Below, one piece after another: positions 25,250-33,926 of a stretch of 64,000 nucleotides of DNA (position 1 is its first letter; the number at the start of each line of letters is the position of its first letter). The notes under the pieces were generated by a model. The model was not told the origin of the DNA. It saw only the letters and a list, made by a program, of their open reading frames with translations, and searched no databases. Made by a program: the position numbers and the translations under genes. The stretch is from NCBI GenBank assembly GCA_030697555.1, contig JAUYPV010000049.1:62001-126000 (forward strand), read 5' to 3'. The DNA comes from Hyphomonadaceae bacterium (GTDB lineage Bacteria; Pseudomonadota; Alphaproteobacteria; Caulobacterales; Hyphomonadaceae).

Positions 25250-27499
25250 CTAGTACTTGAATTGGGCGGTGACGCCGATTTCGCGGGGGCGCCCGACATC
25301 GTAGTGAGCGGCGCCGACGTTCGAGTAATAGTTCACACCCCCGACATAGTACTCTTCGTCCGTGAGGTTGGTCGCGAACAGGGCGATGCTGAGGTGCTCG
25401 TCGGGAATGGTGAACTCGATCCGGGCGCTGAGCAGCGCATAGGAGGGCAGCAGCAACTTGTCGGAATCGGTGGGCGTCGAGAACTGGTCGTCCTGGAAGC
25501 CGTAGTTGAGCGACGAGACAATGCGGCCGCCATCGCCCAGTGTGAAGGTGTGTGCGGCGCCGACCGAATAAGTCAGTTCCGGCGCACGCTGCGGCTTGGT
25601 CGCGAGCGTGATGCCCTGGGCGCTGCCGACGTCCAGGTATTTGATGTCAAGATAGGCGATGCTGCCGAACAGGCGGAAATCATCCGTGACTTCGCCAGAC
25701 CATTCAAGCTCCGCGCCCTTGGAACGCGCGGTACCGGCGTTCTGCAGGACAACAGCGCCCGCGCCAGTGTTGACGTCGATGATCCGTACCGACTGCACCT
25801 GGATCTTGTCCCAATCGACATAGAACACCGTCGGGTTGAACGTGAGGCGGCCATCGAAAAATTGCATCCGCGAGCCGACTTCGTAGCTGGTGGACTCTTC
25901 GGGATCGAAGGGCTGGTTCGCCGGTGTAAGCAGCGCGTTGTACGGGTTGAATCCGCCAGCGCGGAATCCGGTGGCGACGTTCGCATAGGTCATGAAGTCC
26001 GGCGTCCAGTCGTACATGAGGCCAACGCGATAGGTATCGCTCGCGAATTTCTTTTCGAGTGCGGACAGGAGGGCGCGCGCCTCGGTAGAGGTGTAGACCT
26101 TCTTGCGATCCTCGCTGTGACGGAAACCGGCGAGCACGGAGAGCTGGTCGGTGATGTCGAACGAACCATCGATGTAGGCCGCCATCGAGATGGTTTTGCG
26201 GTCCTCCAGCGTGATGTTAGATGCAGGGGCTCCGAGTGTGACGTTGCGGGCGACAGGGAGGTAGGACGGGTCCAGCTGGGTATAATAGTACACGCCGCCG
26301 ACATAGTTCAGGCGATCGTCGATCGCCTGACCGTTAAGCTGGAATTCCTGCGAGAAGGCTTCGGTAGAGCTGCGGGCGATGCCGCCGAGGAAGATCGGCA
26401 GTGGGGTGCTGTCGAGATCAGAGCTGGAGAGGGTCTTGATCTTTTGCCAGCCGGTAAGCGACTTCAGCGTAAGGTCGTCCGAGATGTCCCAGGCAATGGT
26501 CGCAAAGGCGTTGCTATAGTCGGTGTTGGCGAACTCGCGACGGCCCGTGCCAGGCTCGCAATAGAAGCACGTTGACTTCAGGGCGTCGGTGTAGCGCGGC
26601 GCGCCGATGCGTGGGGCGACGGTGGCGTTCCAAATGAAGGGCAGCGTAGGGGTCGCGCCCGGCGCGGGGGGCACGGGGGTCAACGGACCAGGAACGGTGT
26701 ACGTGAAGCCGTCGAGTTGTGACGACGAGGTCTGGCCCGAGATATCGATGCGCAGGTAATCGGTAGGCTCGACCTTGAGCTGCAGGCGGAGAACGTCCGT
26801 CGTCGTCCCGCCCGCATCTTTCCCGCCGCTCTGCACGTGGACATAGCCGTCGCGCGCGTTGCTACCGGCTGTGAGGCGCAGCGCGGCGATGTCGCCCAGC
26901 GGCACGTTGATCGCGCCGGAGACGTCCATGCGGTTGAATGTGCCCAGCGTGGCCTTGGCGTTGACGCCAAACTCGCCGAGTTCAGGCTCGCGCGTGGTGT
27001 AGCGGATCGCGCCGCCAATGGTGTTGCGGCCAAACAACGTGCCCTGCGGACCCCGCAGGACCTCGACCTGGCTGACGTCGATGATGTCGAACAGGTTGCC
27101 CTGCAGCGAGGGATAATAGAAGTCGTCGACGTAAACGCCGATAGCCGGCTCCGAGCCATTACCGGAGCGCTGCTGACCCATGCCGCGGAGGAAGAAAGTG
27201 GCTGAGCCGCCACCATTGCCGGCCGTCTGCGTGCTGACCTGCAGGCTGGGTACGACCTGCATCAAGTCTGCCGTGTTGGAGACGTTAAGCTGCTCAAGGG
27301 AGTCAGCCGTCAAGGCAGTGACGGCGACTGGCGTGTCCTGCAGATCCTCGCTGCGCCGTTGCGCCGTCACGATGACGACGTCGCTGCGCTCCTGCTCTGC
27401 TTGCGGTTCGGATGTCTGTGCGAAGGCCGCGCCTTGCGCCGCGCACGTGATGACGGACGTCGTTGCAAGCAACGACCAGATGTGTTGGCGAAGCAGCAT
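25250..27499 (-). CDS. TonB-dependent outer-membrane receptor (catabolic island)
   Basis: About 749 residues from ATG 27499, which has GGGAGAA upstream. A signal peptide (LLATTSVITCAAQGAAFAQ) is followed by a plug domain (DVVIVTAQRRSEDLQDTPVAVTAL as the TonB-box/plug region, RGPQGTLFGRNTIGGAIR) and a beta-barrel ending in a C-terminal aromatic (QFKY). No STN domain is present, so it is a plain importer rather than a signal transducer. This subfamily is common in alphaproteobacteria that take up hydrophobic aromatic or steroid-like compounds. It is the first gene of the minus-strand catabolic operon. Confidence 0.85.
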   Translation of the reverse strand: MLLRQHIWSLLATTSVITCAAQGAAFAQTSEPQAEQERSDVVIVTAQRRSEDLQDTPVAVTALTADSLEQLNVSNTADLMQVVPSLQVSTQTAGNGGGSATFFLRGMGQQRSGNGSEPAIGVYVDDFYYPSLQGNLFDIIDVSQVEVLRGPQGTLFGRNTIGGAIRYTTREPELGEFGVNAKATLGTFNRMDVSGAINVPLGDIAALRLTAGSNARDGYVHVQSGGKDAGGTTTDVLRLQLKVEPTDYLRIDISGQTSSSQLDGFTYTVPGPLTPVPPAPGATPTLPFIWNATVAPRIGAPRYTDALKSTCFYCEPGTGRREFANTDYSNAFATIAWDISDDLTLKSLTGWQKIKTLSSSDLDSTPLPIFLGGIARSSTEAFSQEFQLNGQAIDDRLNYVGGVYYYTQLDPSYLPVARNVTLGAPASNITLEDRKTISMAAYIDGSFDITDQLSVLAGFRHSEDRKKVYTSTEARALLSALEKKFASDTYRVGLMYDWTPDFMTYANVATGFRAGGFNPYNALLTPANQPFDPEESTSYEVGSRMQFFDGRLTFNPTVFYVDWDKIQVQSVRIIDVNTGAGAVVLQNAGTARSKGAELEWSGEVTDDFRLFGSIAYLDIKYLDVGSAQGITLATKPQRAPELTYSVGAAHTFTLGDGGRIVSSLNYGFQDDQFSTPTDSDKLLLPSYALLSARIEFTIPDEHLSIALFATNLTDEEYYVGGVNYYSNVGAAHYDVGRPREIGVTAQFKY

Positions 27500-27764
27500 G
27501 TAATTCTCCCTACCGACGCCCGTCTTCGCAGGCAGATCCGGATGAGGGTTCATAGCTCGTCGCTGCCGATGACTAAGGATGCCAAAATTTAACCGCTGAT
27601 GCTCAATTCACATCAACCAGCCACATCGGCCGGATGTTCGCCTGCCTGGTTCAGTGTCGTTATCACTCGACGCGGCTTGTTCTCTCCCGGCCGCACCCGG
27701 GAGAGTCCTAGCTTGCCTACGCATGCGCCCTGCGAACGCTGACATAAACGCTGAAGGTCGAATT

Positions 27765-28598
27765 TCAGGACGGCCGCGAGGCGCCCATCTTCGCAGCGTA
27801 ACCCTGCGCTATCATCCGAGCAGCCGTGTCGAACAGCGCGTTTGGATCTGCGCGCCGGAGGCGAACAAGATCCGCCTCCATGCCCTCGGCGAGCACGAGT
27901 TCGCGCGTGCCGGCTTCCACCGCCTCGCGGATTCGGGTTGCGGCTATGTCGGGGTCCATGCCCTGGTCGATTACGTCATCGCTGTAGCCGCGCGCCTGCC
28001 CCGTCGCTCCGAGCGCGTTTTTCGAGACATTGGTACGGATAGAGCCAGGCGCAACGACCAGCACCTTCACGCCGAGATGATCGGTTTCTGCGCGCACGAC
28101 GTCGTTATAGCCCACCAGCCCGTGCTTCGCGGCGGAGTAGGCGCTACGCAGCGGCGCGCCGATGAGGCCCGCGACGCTGGAGACAGCGACGATGTGACCC
28201 CCTCCAACGGCGACCATCCTCGGCAGCACGGCCTGCGTCAGCGCGATCGGCGCAAGCAGGTCGACATCGATAATGCGGCGGTAGACGTCGAACACGGTGT
28301 CGACGGCGAGCGAACGCTGGGAGACGCCGGCGTTGTTGATGAGGCCGGTAACACCTTTTCCGCGCTCGGCGGCCCAGGACCATGCCTTGTCGACAATGGT
28401 GGGCAGCGCGTCGAAATCGATGGTGTCGAACGGCAGGACCAGCGATTCCGTTTCGCAGGATGCAGCGACACTCTTCAGCGCCGCCTCGTTGCGGCCCGAG
28501 AGGATGAGATTTGCCCCAGCGGCCGCGAAGGATTTCGCCATGGATGCACCGAGGCCGGACGAAGCGCCCGTAATCCACCAGATCCCACCCTTGATCAT
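27765..28598 (-). CDS. Short-chain dehydrogenase/reductase (SDR)
   Basis: 277 residues from ATG 28598, with GGAGGAA upstream; the frame is open 13 codons further into the operator region. TGASSGLG (cofactor loop), NNAG, the catalytic Ser in AVSSVAG and Tyr-Lys in YSAAK are all present, so it is a classical SDR using NAD(P)H. It would oxidise or reduce an alcohol or ketone intermediate. It is divergent from the TetR gene, with a perfect inverted repeat between them. Confidence 0.85.
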   Translation of the reverse strand: MIKGGIWWITGASSGLGASMAKSFAAAGANLILSGRNEAALKSVAASCETESLVLPFDTIDFDALPTIVDKAWSWAAERGKGVTGLINNAGVSQRSLAVDTVFDVYRRIIDVDLLAPIALTQAVLPRMVAVGGGHIVAVSSVAGLIGAPLRSAYSAAKHGLVGYNDVVRAETDHLGVKVLVVAPGSIRTNVSKNALGATGQARGYSDDVIDQGMDPDIAATRIREAVEAGTRELVLAEGMEADLVRLRRADPNALFDTAARMIAQGYAAKMGASRPS

Positions 28599-28629
28599 CG
28601 ATCTTCCTCCGTGCCGGTCAGATTGACAG

Positions 28630-28647
28630 TTGAACACCTCTGTTCAA
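28630..28647. promoter_or_regulatory. TetR-type operator
   Basis: TTGAACA-CCTC-TGTTCAA is a perfect inverted repeat of 7-bp arms in the gap between the divergent SDR and TetR genes, 13 bp before the TetR start. It should let the TetR protein control both directions, including the operon that follows its own gene. Confidence 0.75.
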
Positions 28648-28659
28648 TATTGCATCATC

Positions 28660-29346
28660 ATGACGGCAGCAACAGCTTTAGGAGTGCGCGCCGGCGGCGC
28701 CAAGGCTCGCATCTACGGCGCGGCGATGCGATTGTTTGCTGAGAGCGGCGCGAATGCAGTGACGGTGAGCGACCTGGCCGATGCGGCGGGTATCGCGCGT
28801 GGCACTATCTACAACAACGTCGGCCAGCCGGAGAACCTGTTCGGCGAGATCGCAAGCGCGCTAGCGCACGAGATGATCTGGCGCACCGAAGCATCGATGG
28901 GCGACCTTCGCGACCCGGTGGCGCGCATTGCGACTGGGGTTCGCCTGTTCGTGCGGCGAGCGCACGAGGACCAAGACTGGGGACGGTTTCTCGTGCGGTT
29001 CGCGCTGGCGCACACGGCGCTGCAAAACTTGATGACCGAACCGCCTGCACGCGACATACAGCAGGCGATCAGCCGGGGGAAATTCACGGCCGAGCTCAGC
29101 GCCGTTCCCGCTCTTATAACGATGCTGAACGGCGCGACACTTGCGGCCATGAACGCCGTGATCCATGGCGAGCAGACTTGGCGCAGCGCGGGAAGCCTGA
29201 CCGCGGAGTTCTTCCTGCGCGCCGGTGGTGTCGCACGAACCAACGCCAGAAAAATCAGCCGGACCGAGCTTCCTCCCCTCGCCCAGAAGCCGCTGAAGAA
29301 ATTGTCACAGCCCGAAAACAGGATACCCGCCCGTGAGCGTCATTAA
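28660..29346 (+). CDS. TetR/AcrR-family regulator
   Basis: 228 residues from ATG 28660. The N-terminal helix-turn-helix is typical (IYGAAMRLFAESGANAVTV, SDLADAAGIARGTIYNNVGQPENLF). The C-terminal part is a ligand-binding helical domain. The last about 30 residues are Lys/Arg/Pro-rich. It overlaps the VOC gene by 14 bp, so it heads the operon TetR, VOC enzyme, FAH-fold enzyme and flavin hydroxylase. The palindrome upstream is its likely site; the inducer is probably a pathway intermediate. Confidence 0.85.
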   Translation: MTAATALGVRAGGAKARIYGAAMRLFAESGANAVTVSDLADAAGIARGTIYNNVGQPENLFGEIASALAHEMIWRTEASMGDLRDPVARIATGVRLFVRRAHEDQDWGRFLVRFALAHTALQNLMTEPPARDIQQAISRGKFTAELSAVPALITMLNGATLAAMNAVIHGEQTWRSAGSLTAEFFLRAGGVARTNARKISRTELPPLAQKPLKKLSQPENRIPARERH

Positions 29347-30262
29347 GATCGAAGACGTTGCCCATGTCCGCTTCAGCGCGCCCGACGCGGAGGCGATGAA
29401 GGCGTTTCTCGTCGATTTCGGGTTGACGCCGTTTGTGGGGGCGAATGGAGATCTCTACGCACGCGGGACCGGCATGGCCCCGTTCGTCCATGCGACATCG
29501 CCCGGCGAGCCCGCCTTCCTTGCGCTGGGCCTGCGCGCGTCCAGCGTGGCGGATCTTGAACGCCTTGCCGCCAGCGAGAACGTCGAGATGAAGCCGTTCG
29601 ATGCGCCGGGCGGCGGCTACGTCGTGAAGCTCACGGACCCCGACGGTTTCCGCGTCGAGGTCGTGGCGGGCCAAACCCCGGCAGAGCCGCTGCCGTTGCC
29701 CGACAATCCACCGCACAACGACGCCTATGCGCAGCCGCGTATGCGCGAGGCGCTGCGGCTGGCGCGTGGCGCTTCGACGGTGGTGCGGCTCGGGCATAGC
29801 GTGCTGGAAGTGACCGACTTCCGGAGGTCGGAAACCTGGTACAAGTCGCGGTTCGGATTTATCACGTCGGACGAGATCGAGGCGGGGCCCGGCTTCTCGA
29901 TCGCCGCCTTCATGCGCTGTGATCGCGGCGACACGCCGACGGATCATCACACGCTGTTCCTGCTACAGGGACCGGGCGCGCCTCGTTTCCATCATGCTGC
30001 GTTCGAGGTCGCCGGCTTGGACGACCTGATGTGCGGGCACTATCACCTGAAGCAAGCCGGACGGGATGCGGCGTGGGGCATCGGACGCCACGTGCTAGGC
30101 AGCCAGATCTTCGATTACTGGAGAGATCCGTGGGGCCACGAACTTGAACACTGGACCGATGGCGACCAGTTTGCCGTCGCGGACGGATCGCGCGTGACGC
30201 CGCTGCAGGAACTTCTCGATGTGCAGTGGGGTCCGCATCACCCTTCAATGCAGGCGAAGTAG
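29333..30262 (+). CDS. VOC-family extradiol dioxygenase-like enzyme
   Basis: 309 residues from GTG 29333. Two vicinal-oxygen-chelate modules are visible. The second has the metal-ligand set His (near 155, LGHSVLEVTDF), His (near 220, RFHHAAFEV) and Glu (near 270, GHELEHW), as in type I extradiol ring-cleavage dioxygenases such as those cleaving catechols or 2,3-dihydroxybiphenyl. It should open a dihydroxylated ring next to the diol. It is followed 2 bp later by an FAH-fold gene and then a hydroxylase, a logical meta-cleavage order. Confidence 0.8.
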   Translation: MSVIKIEDVAHVRFSAPDAEAMKAFLVDFGLTPFVGANGDLYARGTGMAPFVHATSPGEPAFLALGLRASSVADLERLAASENVEMKPFDAPGGGYVVKLTDPDGFRVEVVAGQTPAEPLPLPDNPPHNDAYAQPRMREALRLARGASTVVRLGHSVLEVTDFRRSETWYKSRFGFITSDEIEAGPGFSIAAFMRCDRGDTPTDHHTLFLLQGPGAPRFHHAAFEVAGLDDLMCGHYHLKQAGRDAAWGIGRHVLGSQIFDYWRDPWGHELEHWTDGDQFAVADGSRVTPLQELLDVQWGPHHPSMQAK

Positions 30263-30264
30263 CA

Positions 30265-31104
30265 ATGAAGATCGCAACGTTCGAATATGGCGGCGCGAAG
30301 CGCATCGGGGTCGTCATAGGGAAGGAAATCGTGGCCGCGAATTACGCGGGCTCGATGATCGACCTGATCGCGAACTGGGACAGCCAGGTCGGCGCACTGA
30401 AGGGTGTCGCCCAGACAGGCAAGCGGATTCCGCTTTCGGACGTCCGCCTGCTGGCCCCGGTGCAGCGGCCCGGCAAGATCTTCGCGATCGGGTTGAACTA
30501 CGCCGACCATATCGCCGAGAGCAAGATGGAAACACCGAAGAGCCAAGTGTGGTTCACCAAGGCGGTCACATCGGTCAACGGACCATTCGATCCGATCCTG
30601 ATCGGGAAAACCGGGCCGATGGTCGACTATGAAGTTGAGCTGGTCGCTGTCATCGGCAAAGGCGGACGGCACATTGCGAAGGAAAATGCGTCCAAGCATG
30701 TGTTCGGCTATTGCGTCGGCAACGATGTGACCGAGCGGGTGTGGCAGCACCGCACGCCGCAATGGAGTCTTGGAAAATCGTTCGATACGCACGGCCCGAT
30801 CGGCCCGTGGATCACCACATCGGACGAGGCTGGCGATCCACATGAGCTTGGCTTGCGCTGCTTTGTGAACGGACAGAAGCGGCAGGAGTCGAACACACGG
30901 CATCTGGTCTTCAATCTATGGGAGCAGATTGCGCATCTGTCCCAGGCGATGACGCTGGAGCCCGGCGACCTGATCTTCACGGGCACGCCCGGCGGTGTCG
31001 GCGCAGCGATGGATCCGCGGCAGTTCCTCAAGGCGGGAGACGTCGTGCGGTGCGAGATCGACAGCCTTGGCGTCATTGAAGGCGCGTTGGCGGCCGAGGG
31101 TTAA
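30265..31104 (+). CDS. Fumarylacetoacetate hydrolase-fold enzyme
   Basis: 279 residues from ATG 30265. FAIGLNYADHIAES, the metal-binding EVELVAVIG and GNDVTERVWQ, and the C-terminal DLIFTGTPGGVG are signatures of the FAH fold. Family members hydrolyse acylpyruvates, hydrate 2-hydroxypentadienoates or decarboxylate oxo-acids after ring cleavage, so it fits after the VOC dioxygenase. It is tightly coupled on both sides (2 and 3 bp gaps). Confidence 0.85.
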   Translation: MKIATFEYGGAKRIGVVIGKEIVAANYAGSMIDLIANWDSQVGALKGVAQTGKRIPLSDVRLLAPVQRPGKIFAIGLNYADHIAESKMETPKSQVWFTKAVTSVNGPFDPILIGKTGPMVDYEVELVAVIGKGGRHIAKENASKHVFGYCVGNDVTERVWQHRTPQWSLGKSFDTHGPIGPWITTSDEAGDPHELGLRCFVNGQKRQESNTRHLVFNLWEQIAHLSQAMTLEPGDLIFTGTPGGVGAAMDPRQFLKAGDVVRCEIDSLGVIEGALAAEG

Positions 31105-31107
31105 GTC

Positions 31108-32586
31108 ATGGTGGGCGACGTGGAAGTTGACGTCCTCGTCGTTGGCGCAGGGCCGGTCGGCGTTTCCTTGGGCGCCCTGCTCGCCCAGGCGGGCGTGACC
31201 GCATTGGTGATCGACAAGGAGGCGGACATCTACCCGCTTCCGCGCGCGGCGCATGTCGATCACGAGATCATGCGGATTTTCCAGGCGATTGGCGTTGCCG
31301 ATGAAGTCGCGGCGTCCAGCCGGACACCAAACCGATACGACTTCCTCAATGCGGATGGTGAGGTGCTGTTGCGCTTCGAGGGCGCGGACAGGCTGGGACC
31401 GGGCGGCTGGTCGGGCGGCAACATGATCCACCAGCCATCCATCGAGATGTCTCTGCGCAAGGCGGCAATGCAGCTTCCCGACTTCCGGCTGAAGACATCG
31501 TGCACGTGGGTTTCGTCGGAGGAGCACGGCGACACCGTCGTCAGCCGCGTGCGCGGGGCAGATGGCGAACAGAGCGTGCGCTCATGCTTTGTCGTGGGCT
31601 GTGATGGGGCGCGCAGCCCGGTGCGCGAGGCGGCTAGCATCGAGCTCGACGACCTGCAGTTCGATGAGCCGTGGCTGGTGATCGACACGCTGGTGCGCGA
31701 TGCCGAACGCCTGCCCAAGATCAACCTGCAGATCTGCGACCCGGCGCGGCCGACGACCTGCGTGCTGATGGGGTCAGGGCGCCATCGGTGGGAATTCATG
31801 TTAAAACCCGGCGAGACGGCGGAACAGATGCTCGACGACCAAGTCATCGCGGGGCTGCTCTCTCCATGGAATGTCGAGGGCGCGATCAACCTCGAGCGCA
31901 AGGCGGTTTATCGCTTCAACGCCAAGGTCGCCAAGGCCTGGCGCAAGGGGCGGACGCTGCTCGCGGGCGATGCGGCGCACCTGATGCCGCCGTTTGCGGG
32001 ACAGGGTCTGTGCTCGGGCCTGCGCGATGCTGCCAATCTTGCCTGGAAGCTTGCGGCTATCAAACGCGGCGCGAACGATAGTCTTCTCGACACCTACCAG
32101 CTGGAGCGCGAACCGCATATCCGCGCCATCATCGGCACAGCCATCATGATGGGCCGAACGGTATGCATTACCGATCCGGCGGCTGCGCGCGTGCGCGACC
32201 AGCAGATGCTCGCAGCGCGGGCGGCGACAGGCGCCGCACCACATGCGCCAGCCAATCCGCCGATGGCGGCGGGGTGCATCATGGGCGGACCGCCGGCTGG
32301 AGCATACTTTCCGCAGTTCGTGTCCGGAGCGGCAAGCTCGCAACGGTTTGACGACGCGCTTGGGGCCGGGGCGTGGCTGATCGCGCGCACCGCCGTCGCC
32401 ACGGTCGCAGGAGGACCGCGCGGGTTTGCACTTGCCGACATACGCCTCGATCCTTACCGCGACCAACTGCTTCGCTGGCTCGACAAACACGCGGTCGAGG
32501 CAGTGCTGGTGCGGCCGGACCGGTATATCTTTGGCGCAGGCGAACCTCACAAGCTGCTTGCGGCGTGGGCCACACAGTTGAAATAG
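31108..32586 (+). CDS. MhpA-like FAD-dependent aromatic hydroxylase
   Basis: 492 residues. The dinucleotide motif is VVGAGPVGVSLGALLAQAG, the DG motif GCDGARSPVREA, and the GD motif LLAGDAAHLMPPFAGQGLCSGLRDAANL. This is very close in pattern to 3-(3-hydroxyphenyl)propionate hydroxylases, which add a hydroxyl ortho to a phenol and so produce the diol that an extradiol dioxygenase cleaves. It is the last gene of the TetR-led operon. The substrate is unproven. Confidence 0.8.
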   Translation: MVGDVEVDVLVVGAGPVGVSLGALLAQAGVTALVIDKEADIYPLPRAAHVDHEIMRIFQAIGVADEVAASSRTPNRYDFLNADGEVLLRFEGADRLGPGGWSGGNMIHQPSIEMSLRKAAMQLPDFRLKTSCTWVSSEEHGDTVVSRVRGADGEQSVRSCFVVGCDGARSPVREAASIELDDLQFDEPWLVIDTLVRDAERLPKINLQICDPARPTTCVLMGSGRHRWEFMLKPGETAEQMLDDQVIAGLLSPWNVEGAINLERKAVYRFNAKVAKAWRKGRTLLAGDAAHLMPPFAGQGLCSGLRDAANLAWKLAAIKRGANDSLLDTYQLEREPHIRAIIGTAIMMGRTVCITDPAAARVRDQQMLAARAATGAAPHAPANPPMAAGCIMGGPPAGAYFPQFVSGAASSQRFDDALGAGAWLIARTAVATVAGGPRGFALADIRLDPYRDQLLRWLDKHAVEAVLVRPDRYIFGAGEPHKLLAAWATQLK

Positions 32587-32650
32587 CGGAAGGCGCCGCC
32601 GTGGCTCGGTGACCGCCACGTCGACCTGTTCTGCGCCCCACCCGAGACCA

Positions 32651-33709
32651 TCAGGCCTGCTTCTTCGCCCAGTCGCCCAGGATTTTTGCGAAGCGTTCCG
32701 GCTCTGCGGCGTGCATGGTGTGGGCCGCATCCGGGCAGTCCACCAGTTCAAACTTCTGCCCTGCGGACGTCACCAGCTCGCGCACTTTCTCCACCTGGAA
32801 GTCCGAGATGGCGCCCACGAGCCCGCCCGTCTTGGGATCAATGCTGCGCGCGTGATGCGTGAACATCACCGGGACCTTCACTTGCGCGAGCATCACGTCA
32901 TGCGGACAGCTGCGCGCCACGAGACCCTGCACGAAGGAGCGGCCCCATTCGGGATCGTATTCGCGCAGGCTGGCCGGCGATCCGCCAAGCCCGGGCGGCG
33001 GCGCACCGGCGCCCAGCGACGGCGGGGCGCCACGGCCGAGTTTCTGCAGCGCCGCGATCAGCCCCGGCACATTGCCCACGCGCCACTGGTCACCAAGGTA
33101 GATGCCGAACGCTTCGAGGAATGGCCCCGCCGCCTGCTTGATCGAATGGCCGTAAAGCGGCTCTGTCTCCGACGCGAACAGCGGCGGATCTTCGTAGTGC
33201 GAGGCGCGGATCTGCCCCGGCTTGGCCCAAGCCGACAGCCAGGCGGACAGGACGCCGCCCGAGGAACATCCGGTTGTGATGACGGGCCGCTTGATGACGA
33301 TGTCGATGAAGCGGACGAGATCGTTGCCCATGTTGTCGAGCGTGTAGCGCCGCGGGGTCCATGTCGTGCGCCCCTGCCCGCGCAGGTCCGCGGCGTAGAC
33401 CTGGAAGTCCTTCTCCAGAACCTTGATCGCCTTTTCGTAGCCCCACCAGGATTCCGTCTGCGCGGGGATGATCAGGATCGCCGGTTTCGAGGGCGAGCCG
33501 GCGACGACGTAATTCATCTTCACTTCGCCGAGATCGACGGTCTGCTCGGAATACGCGTGCGGCTTGAACACGTCTGTGGGCGGCTGTTCGTTGGGGGACG
33601 CGAACGCGGGCGATGCAAACGCCGCGACGACGGGCGCGCCAAGAATGCCTTTCAGGACGTCGCGCCGGGGCGCGTTCGGCTCGCTGTTGTCGTCTGTGCT
33701 ATCTGCCAT
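32651..33709 (-). CDS. Tat-exported alpha/beta hydrolase
   Basis: 352 residues from ATG 33709; the frame extends further, but this start gives a proper Tat signal (RRDVLKGILGAPVVAAFASPAFA). The fold shows VYAADLRGQGRTTW, the nucleophile elbow GCSSGG and a C-terminal Asp/His pair (VDCPDAAHTMH). Many meta-cleavage and ester hydrolases look like this, but export argues for a periplasmic step such as opening an ester before import. A Gly/Pro-rich insertion lies in the cap region. It is divergent from the MFS gene. Confidence 0.75.
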   Translation of the reverse strand: MADSTDDNSEPNAPRRDVLKGILGAPVVAAFASPAFASPNEQPPTDVFKPHAYSEQTVDLGEVKMNYVVAGSPSKPAILIIPAQTESWWGYEKAIKVLEKDFQVYAADLRGQGRTTWTPRRYTLDNMGNDLVRFIDIVIKRPVITTGCSSGGVLSAWLSAWAKPGQIRASHYEDPPLFASETEPLYGHSIKQAAGPFLEAFGIYLGDQWRVGNVPGLIAALQKLGRGAPPSLGAGAPPPGLGGSPASLREYDPEWGRSFVQGLVARSCPHDVMLAQVKVPVMFTHHARSIDPKTGGLVGAISDFQVEKVRELVTSAGQKFELVDCPDAAHTMHAAEPERFAKILGDWAKKQA

Positions 33710-33800
33710 GGGGTCCTCTGCCTTTTCCGCTTCTGCTGGACGGTTCTGGCGCATGGTCCCGGAACCTCCTGCCTCCGAAAGATACCAAGCCTCGCAGTGC

Positions 33801-33817
33801 GATGCTGATTCGGCATC
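33801..33817. promoter_or_regulatory. Inverted repeat between hydrolase and MFS genes
   Basis: GATGC-N7-GCATC lies in the 217-bp gap between divergent genes, a natural place for an operator of the LysR protein encoded downstream. Confidence 0.4.
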
Positions 33818-33926
33818 ACGACATCGGAATCGCAGTCTGTTTCCCCATAACCCGGGGCGCCACACCAGCAGGAGACAGAAAGCTCGGAGCCGGTGACGGC
33901 GACAGCGGGCGCATTTGGAGGAATTC

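Noticed and set aside
23738-26575. 945-codon plus-strand open frame
   Set aside because: It is antisense to the CrtI-like and TonB receptor genes, which have clear domains; the long frame is a product of high GC content.
27654-28742. 362-codon plus-strand open frame
   Set aside because: Antisense to the SDR gene; no domain and Arg-rich composition.
29255-29950. 231-codon minus-strand open frame
   Set aside because: Antisense to the VOC gene, which has the full metal-ligand set.
32609-33808. 399-codon plus-strand open frame
   Set aside because: Antisense to the Tat-exported hydrolase, whose motifs are convincing.
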